From: Chitinophaga solisilvae
GTDB taxonomy: Bacteria; Bacteroidota; Bacteroidia; Chitinophagales; Chitinophagaceae
Direction of reading: 5' to 3'
Length of the DNA stretch: 64,000 nucleotides
Assembly: GCF_009928525.1 (NCBI RefSeq)
Contig: NZ_JAABOK010000003.1
Span: forward strand, 1 to 64,000
Below the pieces are notes generated by a model. It was not told the origin of the DNA and ran no database searches. It was given only the letters and a program-made list of their open reading frames with translations. Within the stretch, counting starts at the first letter, position 1, and each line of letters starts with the position of its first letter. A program made the position numbers and the translations under genes. Shown here in pieces: positions 27,453 through 36,109 of the stretch.

Positions 27453-27636
27453 CTAACGTGATTAATAGAATAAGTGGGTGAATTTAAAAAATCCAAGAAT
27501 GGAATGCAATATTTTTTTATGAATGCTAAAAATGCGGGATGAATTGAAAATTTTTCATCGATACTAGTATTTCCTTACAAAACCGATTAAATTTATCCGC
27601 ACGTCGTTTATTACATATTACAATTAATCTAACGTT

Positions 27637-28563
27637 ATGGAAAGAAGAAAATTCCTGCAGCATGGCACACTGGCCGGCATTTCTGCGCTGGCGCTCGGTG
27701 GTCTGGCTAATACTGCGTCCGCCGCCGAACAACCTGGTGCAAAGGAAAACACATTCAGGATGAACTATGCCCCTCATGATGGTATGTTTAAAAATTCTGC
27801 CGGCGGCAAATTCCTGGATCAGATAAAATTCATGTACGACCAGGGTTTCCGGGCCATTGAAGATAACGGCATGATGCACCGCACTCCTGCCGAACAGGAA
27901 CAGATTGGCAGCCTGCTGTCTAAACTCGGTATGCAGATGGGTGTTTTTGTGGTAGATACCGGCAACAACTGGAAAACTTCGCTGGCCTCCGGCAAACAGG
28001 AATTCAAGGATGCCTTCATCAAAACCTGCCGCGAAAGCATCGATGTAGCCAAACGCTGTAATGCCAAATGGGCTACTGTTGTTCCCGGCTTCTTTGACCG
28101 TAACCTGCCGATGGGCATACAAACCGCCCATGTGATTGACGCCCTCCACAGCGGCGCTGAAATACTGGAGCCGCATGGTCTTGTTATGGTGCTGGAACCC
28201 CTCAGCGATACACCAGACCTCTTCCTGCGTACCGCCGAGCAGAGCTATGAAATCTGTAAAGCCGTGAAAAGCCCTTCCTGCAAAATACTCTACGATATAT
28301 ACCACATGCAGCGCAATACCGGCAATCTCATCCCTGTTATGGATATGTGCTGGGATGAAATTGCGTATATACAAATAGGTGACAATCCCGGCCGTAACGA
28401 ACCCGGCACCGGCGAAATCAACTACCAGCATATCTTCCGCCATCTCCATAAAAAAGGCTTCAAAGGCGTTCTGGGCATGGAACACGGCAACGCCCACCCC
28501 GGCAAAGACGGTGAAGCCGCGCTGATAAAGGCATACCGCCAGGCAGACGCGTTTGAGATTTAA
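27637..28563 (+). CDS. Tat-exported TIM-barrel isomerase/lyase-like protein
   Basis: A 308-residue protein of the AP endonuclease 2/xylose isomerase-like TIM-barrel superfamily, closest by eye to hydroxypyruvate isomerase-like proteins (FRMNYAPHDGMF, ATVVPGFFDRNLP, GLVMVLEPLSD, KILYDIYHMQRNTGN, YIQIGDNPGRNEPGTGEINY). The metal-binding Glu, Asp, His and Glu of the fold fall in these segments. It carries a twin-arginine signal MERRKFLQHGTLAG with a cleavage site near ASA-AEQ. Periplasmic location argues against metabolic hydroxypyruvate isomerisation and for action on a keto-sugar or glycoside. It is divergent from the oxidoreductase/FGE operon. A long hairpin begins in its stop codon. Confidence 0.85.
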   Translation: MERRKFLQHGTLAGISALALGGLANTASAAEQPGAKENTFRMNYAPHDGMFKNSAGGKFLDQIKFMYDQGFRAIEDNGMMHRTPAEQEQIGSLLSKLGMQMGVFVVDTGNNWKTSLASGKQEFKDAFIKTCRESIDVAKRCNAKWATVVPGFFDRNLPMGIQTAHVIDALHSGAEILEPHGLVMVLEPLSDTPDLFLRTAEQSYEICKAVKSPSCKILYDIYHMQRNTGNLIPVMDMCWDEIAYIQIGDNPGRNEPGTGEINYQHIFRHLHKKGFKGVLGMEHGNAHPGKDGEAALIKAYRQADAFEI

Positions 28564-28679
28564 TTATTTGATCATTTGAGATTTGGTTATTTATAATGCA
28601 GCGGAGCCTGTAGGGGAAGTAATATTTGCTACAGGCTCCGCTGCATTATAAATAACCAAATCTCAAATAATCAAATAAT
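28563..28679. repeat. Inverted repeat, 51-bp arms, TTATTTGAG class
   Basis: Arms 28563-28613 and 28629-28679 pair with one mismatch; the loop is 28614-28628. The outer part is ATTTGAGATTTGGTTATTT, then ATAATGCAGCGGAGCC and CTGTAG toward the loop. It overlaps the last base of the upstream stop codon and lies between two plus-strand genes. ATAATGCAGC recurs in the element at 61647. Confidence 0.95.
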
Positions 28680-28726
28680 CACATCTCAAATGAATTCGTT
28701 AACTTAAATAACTAAATATTCCAACT

Positions 28727-29077
28727 ATGGGTTTTCTGATTCGGATTTTAGTTAGTGCGTTGGCCGCTATGTTAACGACTTATCTGTTGAAGCCGGCCGT
28801 AAAAATTGATAGTTTTGTAACGGCATTGTTGCTGGCGCTGGTGCTGGCGTTTCTCAACGCGCTGGTAAAACCCTTGCTGGTGCTGTTTACGCTGCCGGTA
28901 ACTATCATAACCCTTGGTTTATTCCTCTTTGTTATAAATGCACTGATTATTTTACTGGCAGCCAAAATTGTTCCCGGCTTTAAGGTGGACGGTTTCTGGT
29001 GGGCCATGTTGTTCAGTATCGTTATGACCATTATTAACAGTATTATGATCAGCCTTGCCGGCGGCAATAATGATTAG
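28727..29077 (+). CDS. Small four-helix membrane protein (phage holin family IV/YvlD-like)
   Basis: A 116-residue integral membrane protein with four hydrophobic segments: FLIRILVSALAAMLTTYLL, FVTALLLALVLAFLNALV, PVTIITLGLFLFVINALII and FWWAMLFSIVMTIINSIMI. The NALVKPLLVLFTLPVTIITL block and the VPGFKVDGFWWA loop are hallmarks of the YvlD/'mycobacterial 4-TMS holin' family. Despite the name, chromosomal members are not phage genes; in Bacillus the relative is linked to envelope stress. It is 32 bases upstream of the fused E1 gene and may share a transcript with it. Confidence 0.88.
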   Translation: MGFLIRILVSALAAMLTTYLLKPAVKIDSFVTALLLALVLAFLNALVKPLLVLFTLPVTIITLGLFLFVINALIILLAAKIVPGFKVDGFWWAMLFSIVMTIINSIMISLAGGNND

Positions 29078-29109
29078 CCCTTTACCTTTACGCCGTAAAT
29101 AACAGATTC

Positions 29110-31083
29110 ATGTATTTTGACCGGTCTGACCTCACGGATACCGAGCTGGTATCTTTTTACAAGTCATTGGTTTATCCCAGGATGATAGAAGAAAAGATGC
29201 TGCTGCTGCTGCGTCAGGGAAAAATCAGCAAATGGTTTTCAGGCATAGGCCAGGAGGCTATTGCCGTTGGCGCTACCCTGGCCCTGGAAGACAATGAATG
29301 GATAATGCCGCTTCATCGTAACCTGGGTGTATTCACCACACGCCGGATGCCGCTGGAGAAGCTGCTGCTGCAATGGCAGGGCAGCGAAAATGGCTACAGT
29401 AAAGGGCGGGAACGCTCCTTTCACTTCGGCAACCGCGAACATCATATCTGCGGGATGATTTCCCATCTGGGCCCACAGTTGTCTATTGCCGATGGCGTAG
29501 CACTGGCGCATAAGCTGCGCCGGGAACAACATGTATCCCTGGCGTTTACCGGCGAAGGCGGTACCAGCGAAGGCGAATTTCATGAAGCACTCAACGTTGC
29601 TGCCGTATGGGACCTACCGGTGATCTTTCTCATAGAAAATAATGGCTACGGCCTCAGCACGCCCGTCAGCGAACAATATCGCTGCGCCGGGCTGGTAGAT
29701 AAAGCCATTGGCTATGGTATGAAAGGTATACAGATTGATGGCAATAACCTGCTGGAAGTATATCATACCATACGTAACGCCCGGGCTTACGCCATTCAGG
29801 AACAGAAGCCTGTACTCATAGAAGCCATGACTTTCCGTATGCGAGGCCATGAAGAGGCCAGCGGCGTTAAATACGTGCCGCCGGAGCTTTTTGAGGAATG
29901 GGGTAAAAAAGATCCTATTGCGCAATACGAAGCCTGGCTGCTGGCATCAAAAATACTCAGCCAGGAAGATATCACTCATATCCGGGAAGAGCTGAAACAC
30001 AGTATAGATGCGGATGTAGCCAAAGGGCTGGAAACCGCGCCCTTTGCTGCTGATACCGCCACGGAGCTGAATGATATCTATGCCCCGGCAGCCCCGGCAG
30101 TTGCCGCCAGCGGCCAGACCTCCGAACGGCGGTTTATCAACGCCCTCTCCGATGGGTTGAAGCAGGCCATGGAACAACATCCTGCGCTGATCCTCATGGG
30201 CCAGGATATTGCAGAATACGGCGGCGCCTTCAAAATAACGGAGGGCTTTGTAGAGCTGTTCGGCCGGGAACGTGTGCGTAACACGCCACTCTGCGAAAGC
30301 GCCATTATAGGAACCGCCCTGGGCCTGTCTCTCGAAGGATTTAAAAGTATGGTGGAAATGCAGTTCGGTGACTTCGTTACCTGCGGCTTTAACCAGATTG
30401 TAAATAACCTGGCCAAAATACATTACCGGTGGGGGCAGACAGCAGACGTGGTCATCAGGATGCCTGCCGGCGGCGGTGTAGGCGCCGGTCCCTTCCATTC
30501 GCAGACAAATGAAGCCTGGTTTACCCATGTACCCGGCCTGAAGGTGGTATACCCATCCACACCGGCAGACGCCAAAGGCTTGCTGGCAGCGGCTATTGCT
30601 GATCCTAATCCCGTATTGTACTTTGAACATAAAGCGCTGTACCGCAGCATCAGCGGCCAGGTTCCCGATAACTACTATTCCATCGAAATAGGAAAAGCCA
30701 GGCTGGTACAGCCCGGAGACGATATCAGCATCATCACCTGGGGCAGCGGCGTACACTGGGCACTGGAATATGCCCTGCAACGCAGGGACATTTCCATCGG
30801 TATCCTGGACCTGAGAACCTTACAGCCACTGGATTATAGTGCCATACAGGAAATAGTGGCTGCTACCGGCAAAGTACTGATCCTGCATGAAGACACGCTG
30901 ACCGGCGGTTTCGGCGCAGAAATCAGTGCCTGGATTGCAGAACACTGCTTCCACCTCCTGGATGCCCCGGTAGTTCGCTGCGCAAGCCTGGACACACCGG
31001 TGCCTTTCGCGGCCGCCCTGGAAAAAAATTTCCTCGCAAAAGCAAGGCTGGACAAGTGTATCAGTCAATTATCACAATGGTAA
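29110..31083 (+). CDS. Fused E1 alpha/beta of a 2-oxoacid dehydrogenase
   Basis: A 657-residue fusion of the two thiamine-diphosphate-dependent E1 subunits. The alpha part (residues 1-320) has the ThDP-Mg motif GEGGTSEGEFHEAL ending in IENNGYG; the beta part starts about residue 335 (RRFINALSDGLKQAME) with ILMGQDIAEYGGAFKIT, and LHEDTLTGGFGAEI near the end. In Bacteroidota such fusions are annotated as branched-chain (2-oxoisovalerate) or generic alpha-ketoacid dehydrogenase E1. The E1 decarboxylates the oxoacid and passes the acyl group to lipoyl-E2; E2 and E3 genes are not adjacent. A 47-codon membrane-protein gene follows. Confidence 0.93.
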   Translation: MYFDRSDLTDTELVSFYKSLVYPRMIEEKMLLLLRQGKISKWFSGIGQEAIAVGATLALEDNEWIMPLHRNLGVFTTRRMPLEKLLLQWQGSENGYSKGRERSFHFGNREHHICGMISHLGPQLSIADGVALAHKLRREQHVSLAFTGEGGTSEGEFHEALNVAAVWDLPVIFLIENNGYGLSTPVSEQYRCAGLVDKAIGYGMKGIQIDGNNLLEVYHTIRNARAYAIQEQKPVLIEAMTFRMRGHEEASGVKYVPPELFEEWGKKDPIAQYEAWLLASKILSQEDITHIREELKHSIDADVAKGLETAPFAADTATELNDIYAPAAPAVAASGQTSERRFINALSDGLKQAMEQHPALILMGQDIAEYGGAFKITEGFVELFGRERVRNTPLCESAIIGTALGLSLEGFKSMVEMQFGDFVTCGFNQIVNNLAKIHYRWGQTADVVIRMPAGGGVGAGPFHSQTNEAWFTHVPGLKVVYPSTPADAKGLLAAAIADPNPVLYFEHKALYRSISGQVPDNYYSIEIGKARLVQPGDDISIITWGSGVHWALEYALQRRDISIGILDLRTLQPLDYSAIQEIVAATGKVLILHEDTLTGGFGAEISAWIAEHCFHLLDAPVVRCASLDTPVPFAAALEKNFLAKARLDKCISQLSQW

Positions 31084-31153
31084 TACGGATCAGCATTGGC
31101 AAATTGCCCCGAAAGTTCTATTTTGCACCCGGAAATAATTAAATCATTATACT

Positions 31154-31297
31154 ATGTTGATGAATCTTTTAACAGTAGTACAAACCACCAACTTTTACAA
31201 AGTAGGCGATAGCATCGGTGGTTTTCTGGCACCCGTAGCCATTGTTGTTTTTGCGCTGATGTTCATATATGCATGGGTGAAATACGCAAAAATCTAA
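31154..31297 (+). CDS. 47-residue single-pass membrane protein
   Basis: A short frame starting ATG 31154 (or the in-frame ATG 31160) and ending TAA 31295-31297. The peptide starts MLMNLLTVVQTTNFYKVGD and has one strong membrane segment (FLAPVAIVVFALMFIYAW) and a basic end, KYAKI. I do not recognise it. It lies 70 bases after the fused E1 gene and directly before a strong bidirectional terminator, which closes off the transcript. The hydrophobic segment with flanking polar ends and the terminator position make it more likely than chance to be a real small gene. Confidence 0.55.
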   Translation: MLMNLLTVVQTTNFYKVGDSIGGFLAPVAIVVFALMFIYAWVKYAKI

Positions 31298-31329
31298 TCA
31301 CGACCCTGTTTTTTACATCGCATTATAGT

Positions 31330-31360
31330 AGAAAAGGCTTCCCGATGGGAAGCCTTTTCT
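31330..31360. terminator. Bidirectional intrinsic terminator
   Basis: AGAAAAGGCTTCCC (31330-31343) pairs perfectly with GGGAAGCCTTTTCT (31347-31360) around a 3-base loop. It sits between the 47-codon plus-strand frame and the minus-strand TlpA-like gene and gives a T-rich end in both directions. Confidence 0.85.
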
Positions 31361-31377
31361 CATACGTGTTATCGTGA

Positions 31378-32766
31378 CTAGCCTCTGGCCAGCTCCTTTT
31401 CGATCATCGCTTTCAGCTCTGGCGTAGACGGCCGCGGCGCATCAATACTCACAATATTACCCTTCTGGTCAAATACCATGAAACGGGGAATACCGGTAAT
31501 ACCATAGAATTTTGTAATGTCGCTCCAGCCACTCATAAACAGCTGCAACCCTTTCATCTCCTTCTCCTTTACAAACGTGCTCCATTTTTCCTTGTCCTTT
31601 ACTTCATCTACAGAGCAGCCTACAAAAACAACATTTTTACCGTTCATCTCTTCTATCAGCTTTTCCATATGAGGCATCTCCGCCTTGCAGGGGCCGCACC
31701 AGGTAGCCCATACATCTACCACTACCACCTTGCCTTTCAGCTCGCTGAAAGCAATCTTTTTACCAGTGATATCTTCTCCCGAAAAATTTAATCCGGATTC
31801 TCCGGCAGCAAATTTTCTTACTGATTTTTCATAATCCAGGTAACGCTTCTTTTGTACATCTGTGATTACATACTGCTTTACCGGCGCCATCGCTTCCGTC
31901 AGCCCCTCAAAGGTTCTGTACGTACTGAGTGCGTCTGTAACCGCCAGCCCTTTGATACTATCGTTGCAGAAAAGCGATGCCAGCGTGTTAAGTCTTTCCG
32001 CCACAGGAGCTTTCCCCCCTTTATCATTGTTGAGTACTATATTCAGCGTGCTGTACAAACGGATCAGGTCAGCGCCTTCACCATCCTGTAATAAGCCGGC
32101 ATCACAGTATTTCTGAGGTTGCATCAGCTGTTTGTAGTAGGCAGGATACATGCTGTGATCCGGATGTTTGGTGCGCGGCGTAAAAATGAATTGCAGGGCA
32201 GCACGTTCTACATCCATATCCATTGTGTATTTCAACCGCTCGTTGAACTTTTTGTTAGACGTATTTACTTCTTTTTTAAATCCGGGAACTTTGGCAACAA
32301 ACGTTTCCAGTTTGGGGAAGTAAGACATGTAGGTGGTGGAGTCAATGGAAAATGCCGGTTTTGCAATGATGTTCACCTGGTCATTCCATTTCTGCAGCGC
32401 TTTATTCTCTGCAGAACCCGCCTCTACTTTGAATTCGCGGCCATCCAGCTGCAGTTGCAGCCGTTCGCCGGCCTTCAGGTAAATACGGGCATCCCCGCCG
32501 CGGGAGCCGGTGCCAATGTAGTAGAACCCTTCTTTAGGCGCAGGAACGGCAAATGCAAACGTCTGATGCTCATCAACTACGGAGGTAGCGATCTCAGATT
32601 TATGCCCTTCTATCACCGTGTACAGGGTTACTTTCTGGATTTTTTCAGGGACTTTTCCTTCGATAACGGTTACGGAAGAAACGGGAGCCGGACCGGCTGC
32701 AGCGCGCGCAGATAAAGCCAGACAGGCTACCAGCGGCAGCAGTCCGCACAGGTTGATTTTTTTCAT
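31378..32766 (-). CDS. TlpA-like thioredoxin-fold protein, exported
   Basis: A 462-residue protein with a signal peptide (LCGLLPLVACLALSARAAAG), a long N-terminal region of the DUF4369-like type, and a C-terminal TlpA/ResA thioredoxin domain from about residue 325. The redox motif WCGPC is in VDVWATWCGPCKAEMPHM near residues 356-361, and the cis-Pro segment is TGIPRFMVFD. It probably works in the periplasm as a thiol-disulfide oxidoreductase, reducing cytochrome c or other protein thiols. It is transcribed alone. The function of the N-terminal half is unknown; Bacteroidota have many paralogues of this layout. Confidence 0.9.
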   Translation of the reverse strand: MKKINLCGLLPLVACLALSARAAAGPAPVSSVTVIEGKVPEKIQKVTLYTVIEGHKSEIATSVVDEHQTFAFAVPAPKEGFYYIGTGSRGGDARIYLKAGERLQLQLDGREFKVEAGSAENKALQKWNDQVNIIAKPAFSIDSTTYMSYFPKLETFVAKVPGFKKEVNTSNKKFNERLKYTMDMDVERAALQFIFTPRTKHPDHSMYPAYYKQLMQPQKYCDAGLLQDGEGADLIRLYSTLNIVLNNDKGGKAPVAERLNTLASLFCNDSIKGLAVTDALSTYRTFEGLTEAMAPVKQYVITDVQKKRYLDYEKSVRKFAAGESGLNFSGEDITGKKIAFSELKGKVVVVDVWATWCGPCKAEMPHMEKLIEEMNGKNVVFVGCSVDEVKDKEKWSTFVKEKEMKGLQLFMSGWSDITKFYGITGIPRFMVFDQKGNIVSIDAPRPSTPELKAMIEKELARG

Positions 32767-32868
32767 TTTAATGGTGGTTTGGTTTTTTTATCGTTGTTCT
32801 GTCAAATATAATAAAGGCTGATAAGTTGGTTTTCCGGAAAATGTTTAACGGCAGTAAAATATTACCGG

Positions 32869-33411
32869 TTACTCTTCCGGGCGTATGTACTGATTATAGT
32901 AATGCTGTACCTGGTGCAGGTTTTCGTCATCAAAGCAAACCAGCAGTACTTCATCTATATCATCATGTTGTTCCAGGTAGTCCACAATGGTATTCATGGC
33001 TATGGAAGCAGCCAGCTCTTTGGGAAAACGATAGATACCTGTACTGATATTAGGGAAGGCGATTGACCGGAGATGGTGCCGGGTAGCCAGTTCCAGGGAA
33101 TGCAGATAGCAGCTGGCCAGCAGCTGCGCTTCATTTTTACCTCCTCCGTTCCAGACGGGTCCTACGGTATGAATAACATGTTTTGCCGGAAGCCGGCCGG
33201 CAGTGGTGATGACGGCTTCTCCTGTTCTGCAGCCACCCTGCCGGGCAACGATAGCGCGGCAGTCTTCCAGTATTGCCGGTCCGCCGGTGCGGTGAATGGC
33301 GCCATCTACTCCGCCGCCGCCCATCAGGGAAGAGTTAGCGGCATTTACAATGGCATCTGCGGCAATTTTTGTAATATCTCCCTGGAGTATTTTAATCTTT
33401 CTGTAGGCCAT
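32869..33411 (-). CDS. Macro domain protein (O-acetyl-ADP-ribose deacetylase type)
   Basis: A 180-residue single macro domain. Ligand-binding motifs are plain: [45 protein letters not shown] and [12 protein letters not shown]. These match the YmdB/MacroD class, which removes acetyl from O-acetyl-ADP-ribose and mono-ADP-ribose from acidic residues or nucleic acid ends; YmdB of E. coli also modulates RNase III. It has no signal sequence. It follows the NYN-domain gene by 3 bases, so the two are co-translated in one operon. Confidence 0.93.
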   Translation of the reverse strand: MAYRKIKILQGDITKIAADAIVNAANSSLMGGGGVDGAIHRTGGPAILEDCRAIVARQGGCRTGEAVITTAGRLPAKHVIHTVGPVWNGGGKNEAQLLASCYLHSLELATRHHLRSIAFPNISTGIYRFPKELAASIAMNTIVDYLEQHDDIDEVLLVCFDDENLHQVQHYYNQYIRPEE

Positions 33412-33414
33412 AGG

Positions 33415-34161
33415 TTACACAGTTCTTACGTACACCAGTTTTCCAGTTTTCTTGCCACTTTCGCGGATATCTATTTCGAAGTTGGGAAAACTCTTAATCA
33501 GTTGCACCAGTTTATTGAAGCCGTAGTTACGCGCGTCGAAGTCGGGTTGTTTTTTCAGCAGCAGGTTGCCGAGTTCACCGAGATAGGCCCATCCGTCTTC
33601 ATCCGCTATATCATCTATGCTGGTTGAGAGCAGGTCTATCAGTTCCTTGTCTGCCTTGCTGATACCTTTCACCTTTTCCCTGGCAGATTTTGGTTTGTCA
33701 GTTCCGGATTTCTTTTCGCGGTCCTGTAATATTTCCAGGTAGATAAATTTATCGCAGGCGGCTCTGAAGGCGCTGGGTGTTTTCCGTTCTCCAAGGCCTA
33801 TAACACGCATCCCGGCTTCCCGCAGGCGGGTAGCAAGCCTGGTGAAATCGCTGTCGCTGGATACCAGGCAGAATCCGTCTACGCGGCCTGTGTACAGTAT
33901 ATCCATAGCGTCTATAATCATGGCGGAGTCGGTGGCGTTTTTCCCTGAAGTGTAGCTGTATTGCTGAATGGGGGTAATGGCATAATCCAGCAGTACTGCT
34001 TTCCAGCCGGTGACGGTGGGCTTGGTCCAGTCACCGTAAATTCTTTTGAAGGTGGGGTTACCGTATTTCGCTACTTCTTCCAGCATTCCTTTGATATTGT
34101 GATAAGGAATGTTATCAGCATCTATCAGCACGGCCAGCCGGAGATCGTTTGTATTGTCCAT
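33415..34161 (-). CDS. NYN domain (LabA/DUF88-like) putative ribonuclease
   Basis: A 248-residue cytoplasmic protein. Residues 8-150 form an NYN/PIN-like nuclease domain with the acidic residues expected for metal binding: LIDADNIPYHN, GKNATDSAMIIDAMDIL and VSSDSDFTRLATRLREAG. A Lys-rich linker near residues 155-170 is followed by a C-terminal winged-helix domain of the OST-HTH/LOTUS type (DEDGWAYLGELGNLLLKKQP through FEIDIRES), an RNA-binding module. Such NYN-LOTUS proteins are thought to cut or bind RNA; the target is unknown. The macro domain gene starts 3 bases after its stop. A hairpin terminator of the upstream dps gene precedes it. Confidence 0.9.
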   Translation of the reverse strand: MDNTNDLRLAVLIDADNIPYHNIKGMLEEVAKYGNPTFKRIYGDWTKPTVTGWKAVLLDYAITPIQQYSYTSGKNATDSAMIIDAMDILYTGRVDGFCLVSSDSDFTRLATRLREAGMRVIGLGERKTPSAFRAACDKFIYLEILQDREKKSGTDKPKSAREKVKGISKADKELIDLLSTSIDDIADEDGWAYLGELGNLLLKKQPDFDARNYGFNKLVQLIKSFPNFEIDIRESGKKTGKLVYVRTV

Positions 34162-34220
34162 ATATAGCCAGTTTTATGGGGAATGAGGCTCTGACAAATG
34201 TAGCCATTAAATGAAAACAA

Positions 34221-34249
34221 AAAACGTGTCAGTTGCCTGACACGTTTTT
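34221..34249. terminator. Bidirectional-looking terminator between dps and the NYN gene
   Basis: Stem CGTGTCAG (34225-34232) and CTGACACG (34237-34244), loop TTGC, flanked by A4 on the left and T5 on the right. On the minus strand it follows dps (stop 34272) and ends in TTTTTTG. Confidence 0.8.
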
Positions 34250-34271
34250 GAATGTTATAATGGCACTATCA

Positions 34272-34742
34272 TTATTTGAGATAGGAACGGATCATCCAGG
34301 CCAGGGAAAGATGTTTCTGCAGGAGCTGCGTAGCGAAGTCGCTCGCACCTTTATCCTTGTACTTCTCATCAAACTCGTCTATCAGTCTGCGCAGATTGCG
34401 GATGATGGTTTCATGGTCATCCAGCAATTCTTTCAGTTGTTTTTTCTGGTCATTGGAATATTCAGATTCCAGCAGGTGTGTGAGTTTCAGTACATCAGCG
34501 TAGCGGCCCTGTGCATAGTGACCAATTTTACGGATGTATTCTGCTACTTCATCGGCTACTTCTTCCAGTTCTTCGTATTGTCCTTCATAGAATTTATGCA
34601 TTTCCATGAAATTGGATCCTTCAATGTTCCAGTGGCTGTTGCGTGTTTTGGCGTATACCAGCAGTTCGTCTGCCAATACTTTATTCAGTTCTAATGCTAT
34701 CTGTTTTGAATGTTCTGCTGAAATTCCAATATCGATTTTCAT
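34272..34742 (-). CDS. dps: Dps family ferritin-like protein
   Basis: A 156-residue ferritin-like four-helix protein of the Dps class, which forms 12-mer shells that oxidise ferrous iron with hydrogen peroxide and protect DNA. The inter-subunit ferroxidase residues are visible: the His in KTRNSHWNIEG, then MEMHKFYEGQYEELEEVADEVAEYI with the conserved His/Asp/Glu pattern. The start is ATG 34742; a TTG nine bases upstream would add three residues. It is a single-gene transcript with its own hairpin terminator, and is divergent from the MFS gene with 176 bases between starts, where the regulatory sites must lie. Confidence 0.93.
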   Translation of the reverse strand: MKIDIGISAEHSKQIALELNKVLADELLVYAKTRNSHWNIEGSNFMEMHKFYEGQYEELEEVADEVAEYIRKIGHYAQGRYADVLKLTHLLESEYSNDQKKQLKELLDDHETIIRNLRRLIDEFDEKYKDKGASDFATQLLQKHLSLAWMIRSYLK

Positions 34743-34906
34743 ATGCTTCAATTTTTTAGTTTAAATAAATTTACAACATCTTTAAGTGGCCTGTTATGAT
34801 GTTTATCAGGAATTAATATCCGGTTAATATAAACAGGTCATAATTGCATTTTGTTCGGCCGCCGATGTATCGGTCAACATAATCGCCAAAATTGTACCAT
34901 TGTTGC

Positions 34907-34914
34907 TATTTTTG
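34907..34914 (+). promoter_or_regulatory. Candidate -7 box TATTTTTG directly before the MFS start
   Basis: An exact TAnnTTTG match ends only 4 bases before ATG 34919. If real, transcription would start at or just inside the start codon, giving a leaderless or nearly leaderless message. No clear -33 box is seen. Confidence 0.35.
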
Positions 34915-34918
34915 CATT

Positions 34919-36109
34919 ATGGACCAGTCGACCGGAAAGATCTACACACTTCAGTTTATATTACTGTGCCTGAGCAATGCTTTATTCTCTGCCAGCTTCA
35001 ACATGATGATACCGGAGCTGCCGGCTTATCTGAGCCAGATGGGAGGTGCTGATTACAAAGGATACATTATTGGTTTGTTCACCTTAATGGCAGGTTTGTC
35101 ACGCCCTTTCAGCGGAAAGCTGACAGATACCATCGGGCGTGTTCCCGTGATGGTATTCGGTTCGCTGGTATGTGTGGTTTGTAGTTTATTATATCCGTTA
35201 GTGAGTACTGTAGGCGCATTTCTGTTGCTGCGTTTCTTCCACGGTTTTTCCACAGGTTTTAAACCAACGGGCACATCTGCCTATGTGTCAGACCTGGTGC
35301 CATTTAATCGTCGTGGTGAAGCCATGGGGATGGTTGGGCTGGCCAGCACTATCGGTATGGCCCTGGGACCGGCCATTGGCGGCTATATGGCGGTACGGTG
35401 GAATATCAATGTGATGTTTCAGCTTTCTGCTGTATTTGCGTTATTGTCTGTGGTGATACTGATAGGGATGAAAGAAACCCTGCCCAACAAGCAAAAGTTC
35501 CGGATGTCGTTACTGAAGATCCAGAGTAATGAGATATTTGAGCCGCTGGTATGGTCGCCGGTGATTATCACCTTCCTGACTTATTTCAGTTACGGAGCGA
35601 TGCTGACGATTATTCCTGACTTCGGTGCTTTTCTGGGGGTGGCTAATAAGGGGGTATTCTTCACTTATTTTACTATCAGCTCTATTGGTATACGTTTGCT
35701 GGCTGGAAAGGTTTCCGACCGTTATGGCAGGGTGCCGGTGCTGAAGGTGTCTGCCGTGGTGATGGCTTTATCTATGCTGATGATGGGGTTGGCCAGCACA
35801 CCGTTTTTATTGATGGCTGCGGCTGTAGTGTATGGTCTTTCGGTTGGACTGAATGCACCTGCTATTACAGCATGGACCATAGATCTTGGCCGGCCGGAGC
35901 ATCGTGGCCGGGCGCTGGCCAGCATGTATATAGGGCTGGAAGCGGGAATAGGGCTGGGAGCTTACTTCTCCGCCTTTGTATATCATAACAGGTCTGATAA
36001 TTTCCCCGTTACTTTTTACCTCTTCGCGGGTATAACGATGCTGGCCTTTTTATATCTGGTATTCTTTTATAAGAAGCCGGCGCCGGTTTTACAGGAATGC
36101 CGGGATTAG
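34919..36109 (+). CDS. MFS transporter
   Basis: A 396-residue major facilitator protein with twelve predicted hydrophobic segments. The loop 2-3 signature is present as GKLTDTIGRVPVMVFG and repeated in the second half as GKVSDRYGRVPVLKV, and the TM5 motif region as GLASTIGMALGPAIGGYMAV, which points to a drug:proton antiporter-like or multidrug efflux group. The substrate is unknown. I start it at ATG 34919; the frame is open to a TTG at 34892, but that would overlap the promoter box. It converges on rmuC, and the last four bases (TTAG) are shared by both stop codons. Confidence 0.9.
   Translation: MDQSTGKIYTLQFILLCLSNALFSASFNMMIPELPAYLSQMGGADYKGYIIGLFTLMAGLSRPFSGKLTDTIGRVPVMVFGSLVCVVCSLLYPLVSTVGAFLLLRFFHGFSTGFKPTGTSAYVSDLVPFNRRGEAMGMVGLASTIGMALGPAIGGYMAVRWNINVMFQLSAVFALLSVVILIGMKETLPNKQKFRMSLLKIQSNEIFEPLVWSPVIITFLTYFSYGAMLTIIPDFGAFLGVANKGVFFTYFTISSIGIRLLAGKVSDRYGRVPVLKVSAVVMALSMLMMGLASTPFLLMAAAVVYGLSVGLNAPAITAWTIDLGRPEHRGRALASMYIGLEAGIGLGAYFSAFVYHNRSDNFPVTFYLFAGITMLAFLYLVFFYKKPAPVLQECRD

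Noticed and set aside
27526..28497. 323-codon minus-strand frame
   Set aside because: Antisense to the Tat-exported TIM-barrel gene, which has a signal peptide and family motifs.
28727..29077. Holin-named genes (also 45204) as signs of a prophage
   Set aside because: No capsid, tail, integrase or lysis genes are near; both belong to chromosomal membrane-protein families that carry the holin name.
29947..30780. 277-codon minus-strand frame
   Set aside because: Antisense to the fused E1 gene, whose motifs are unmistakable.
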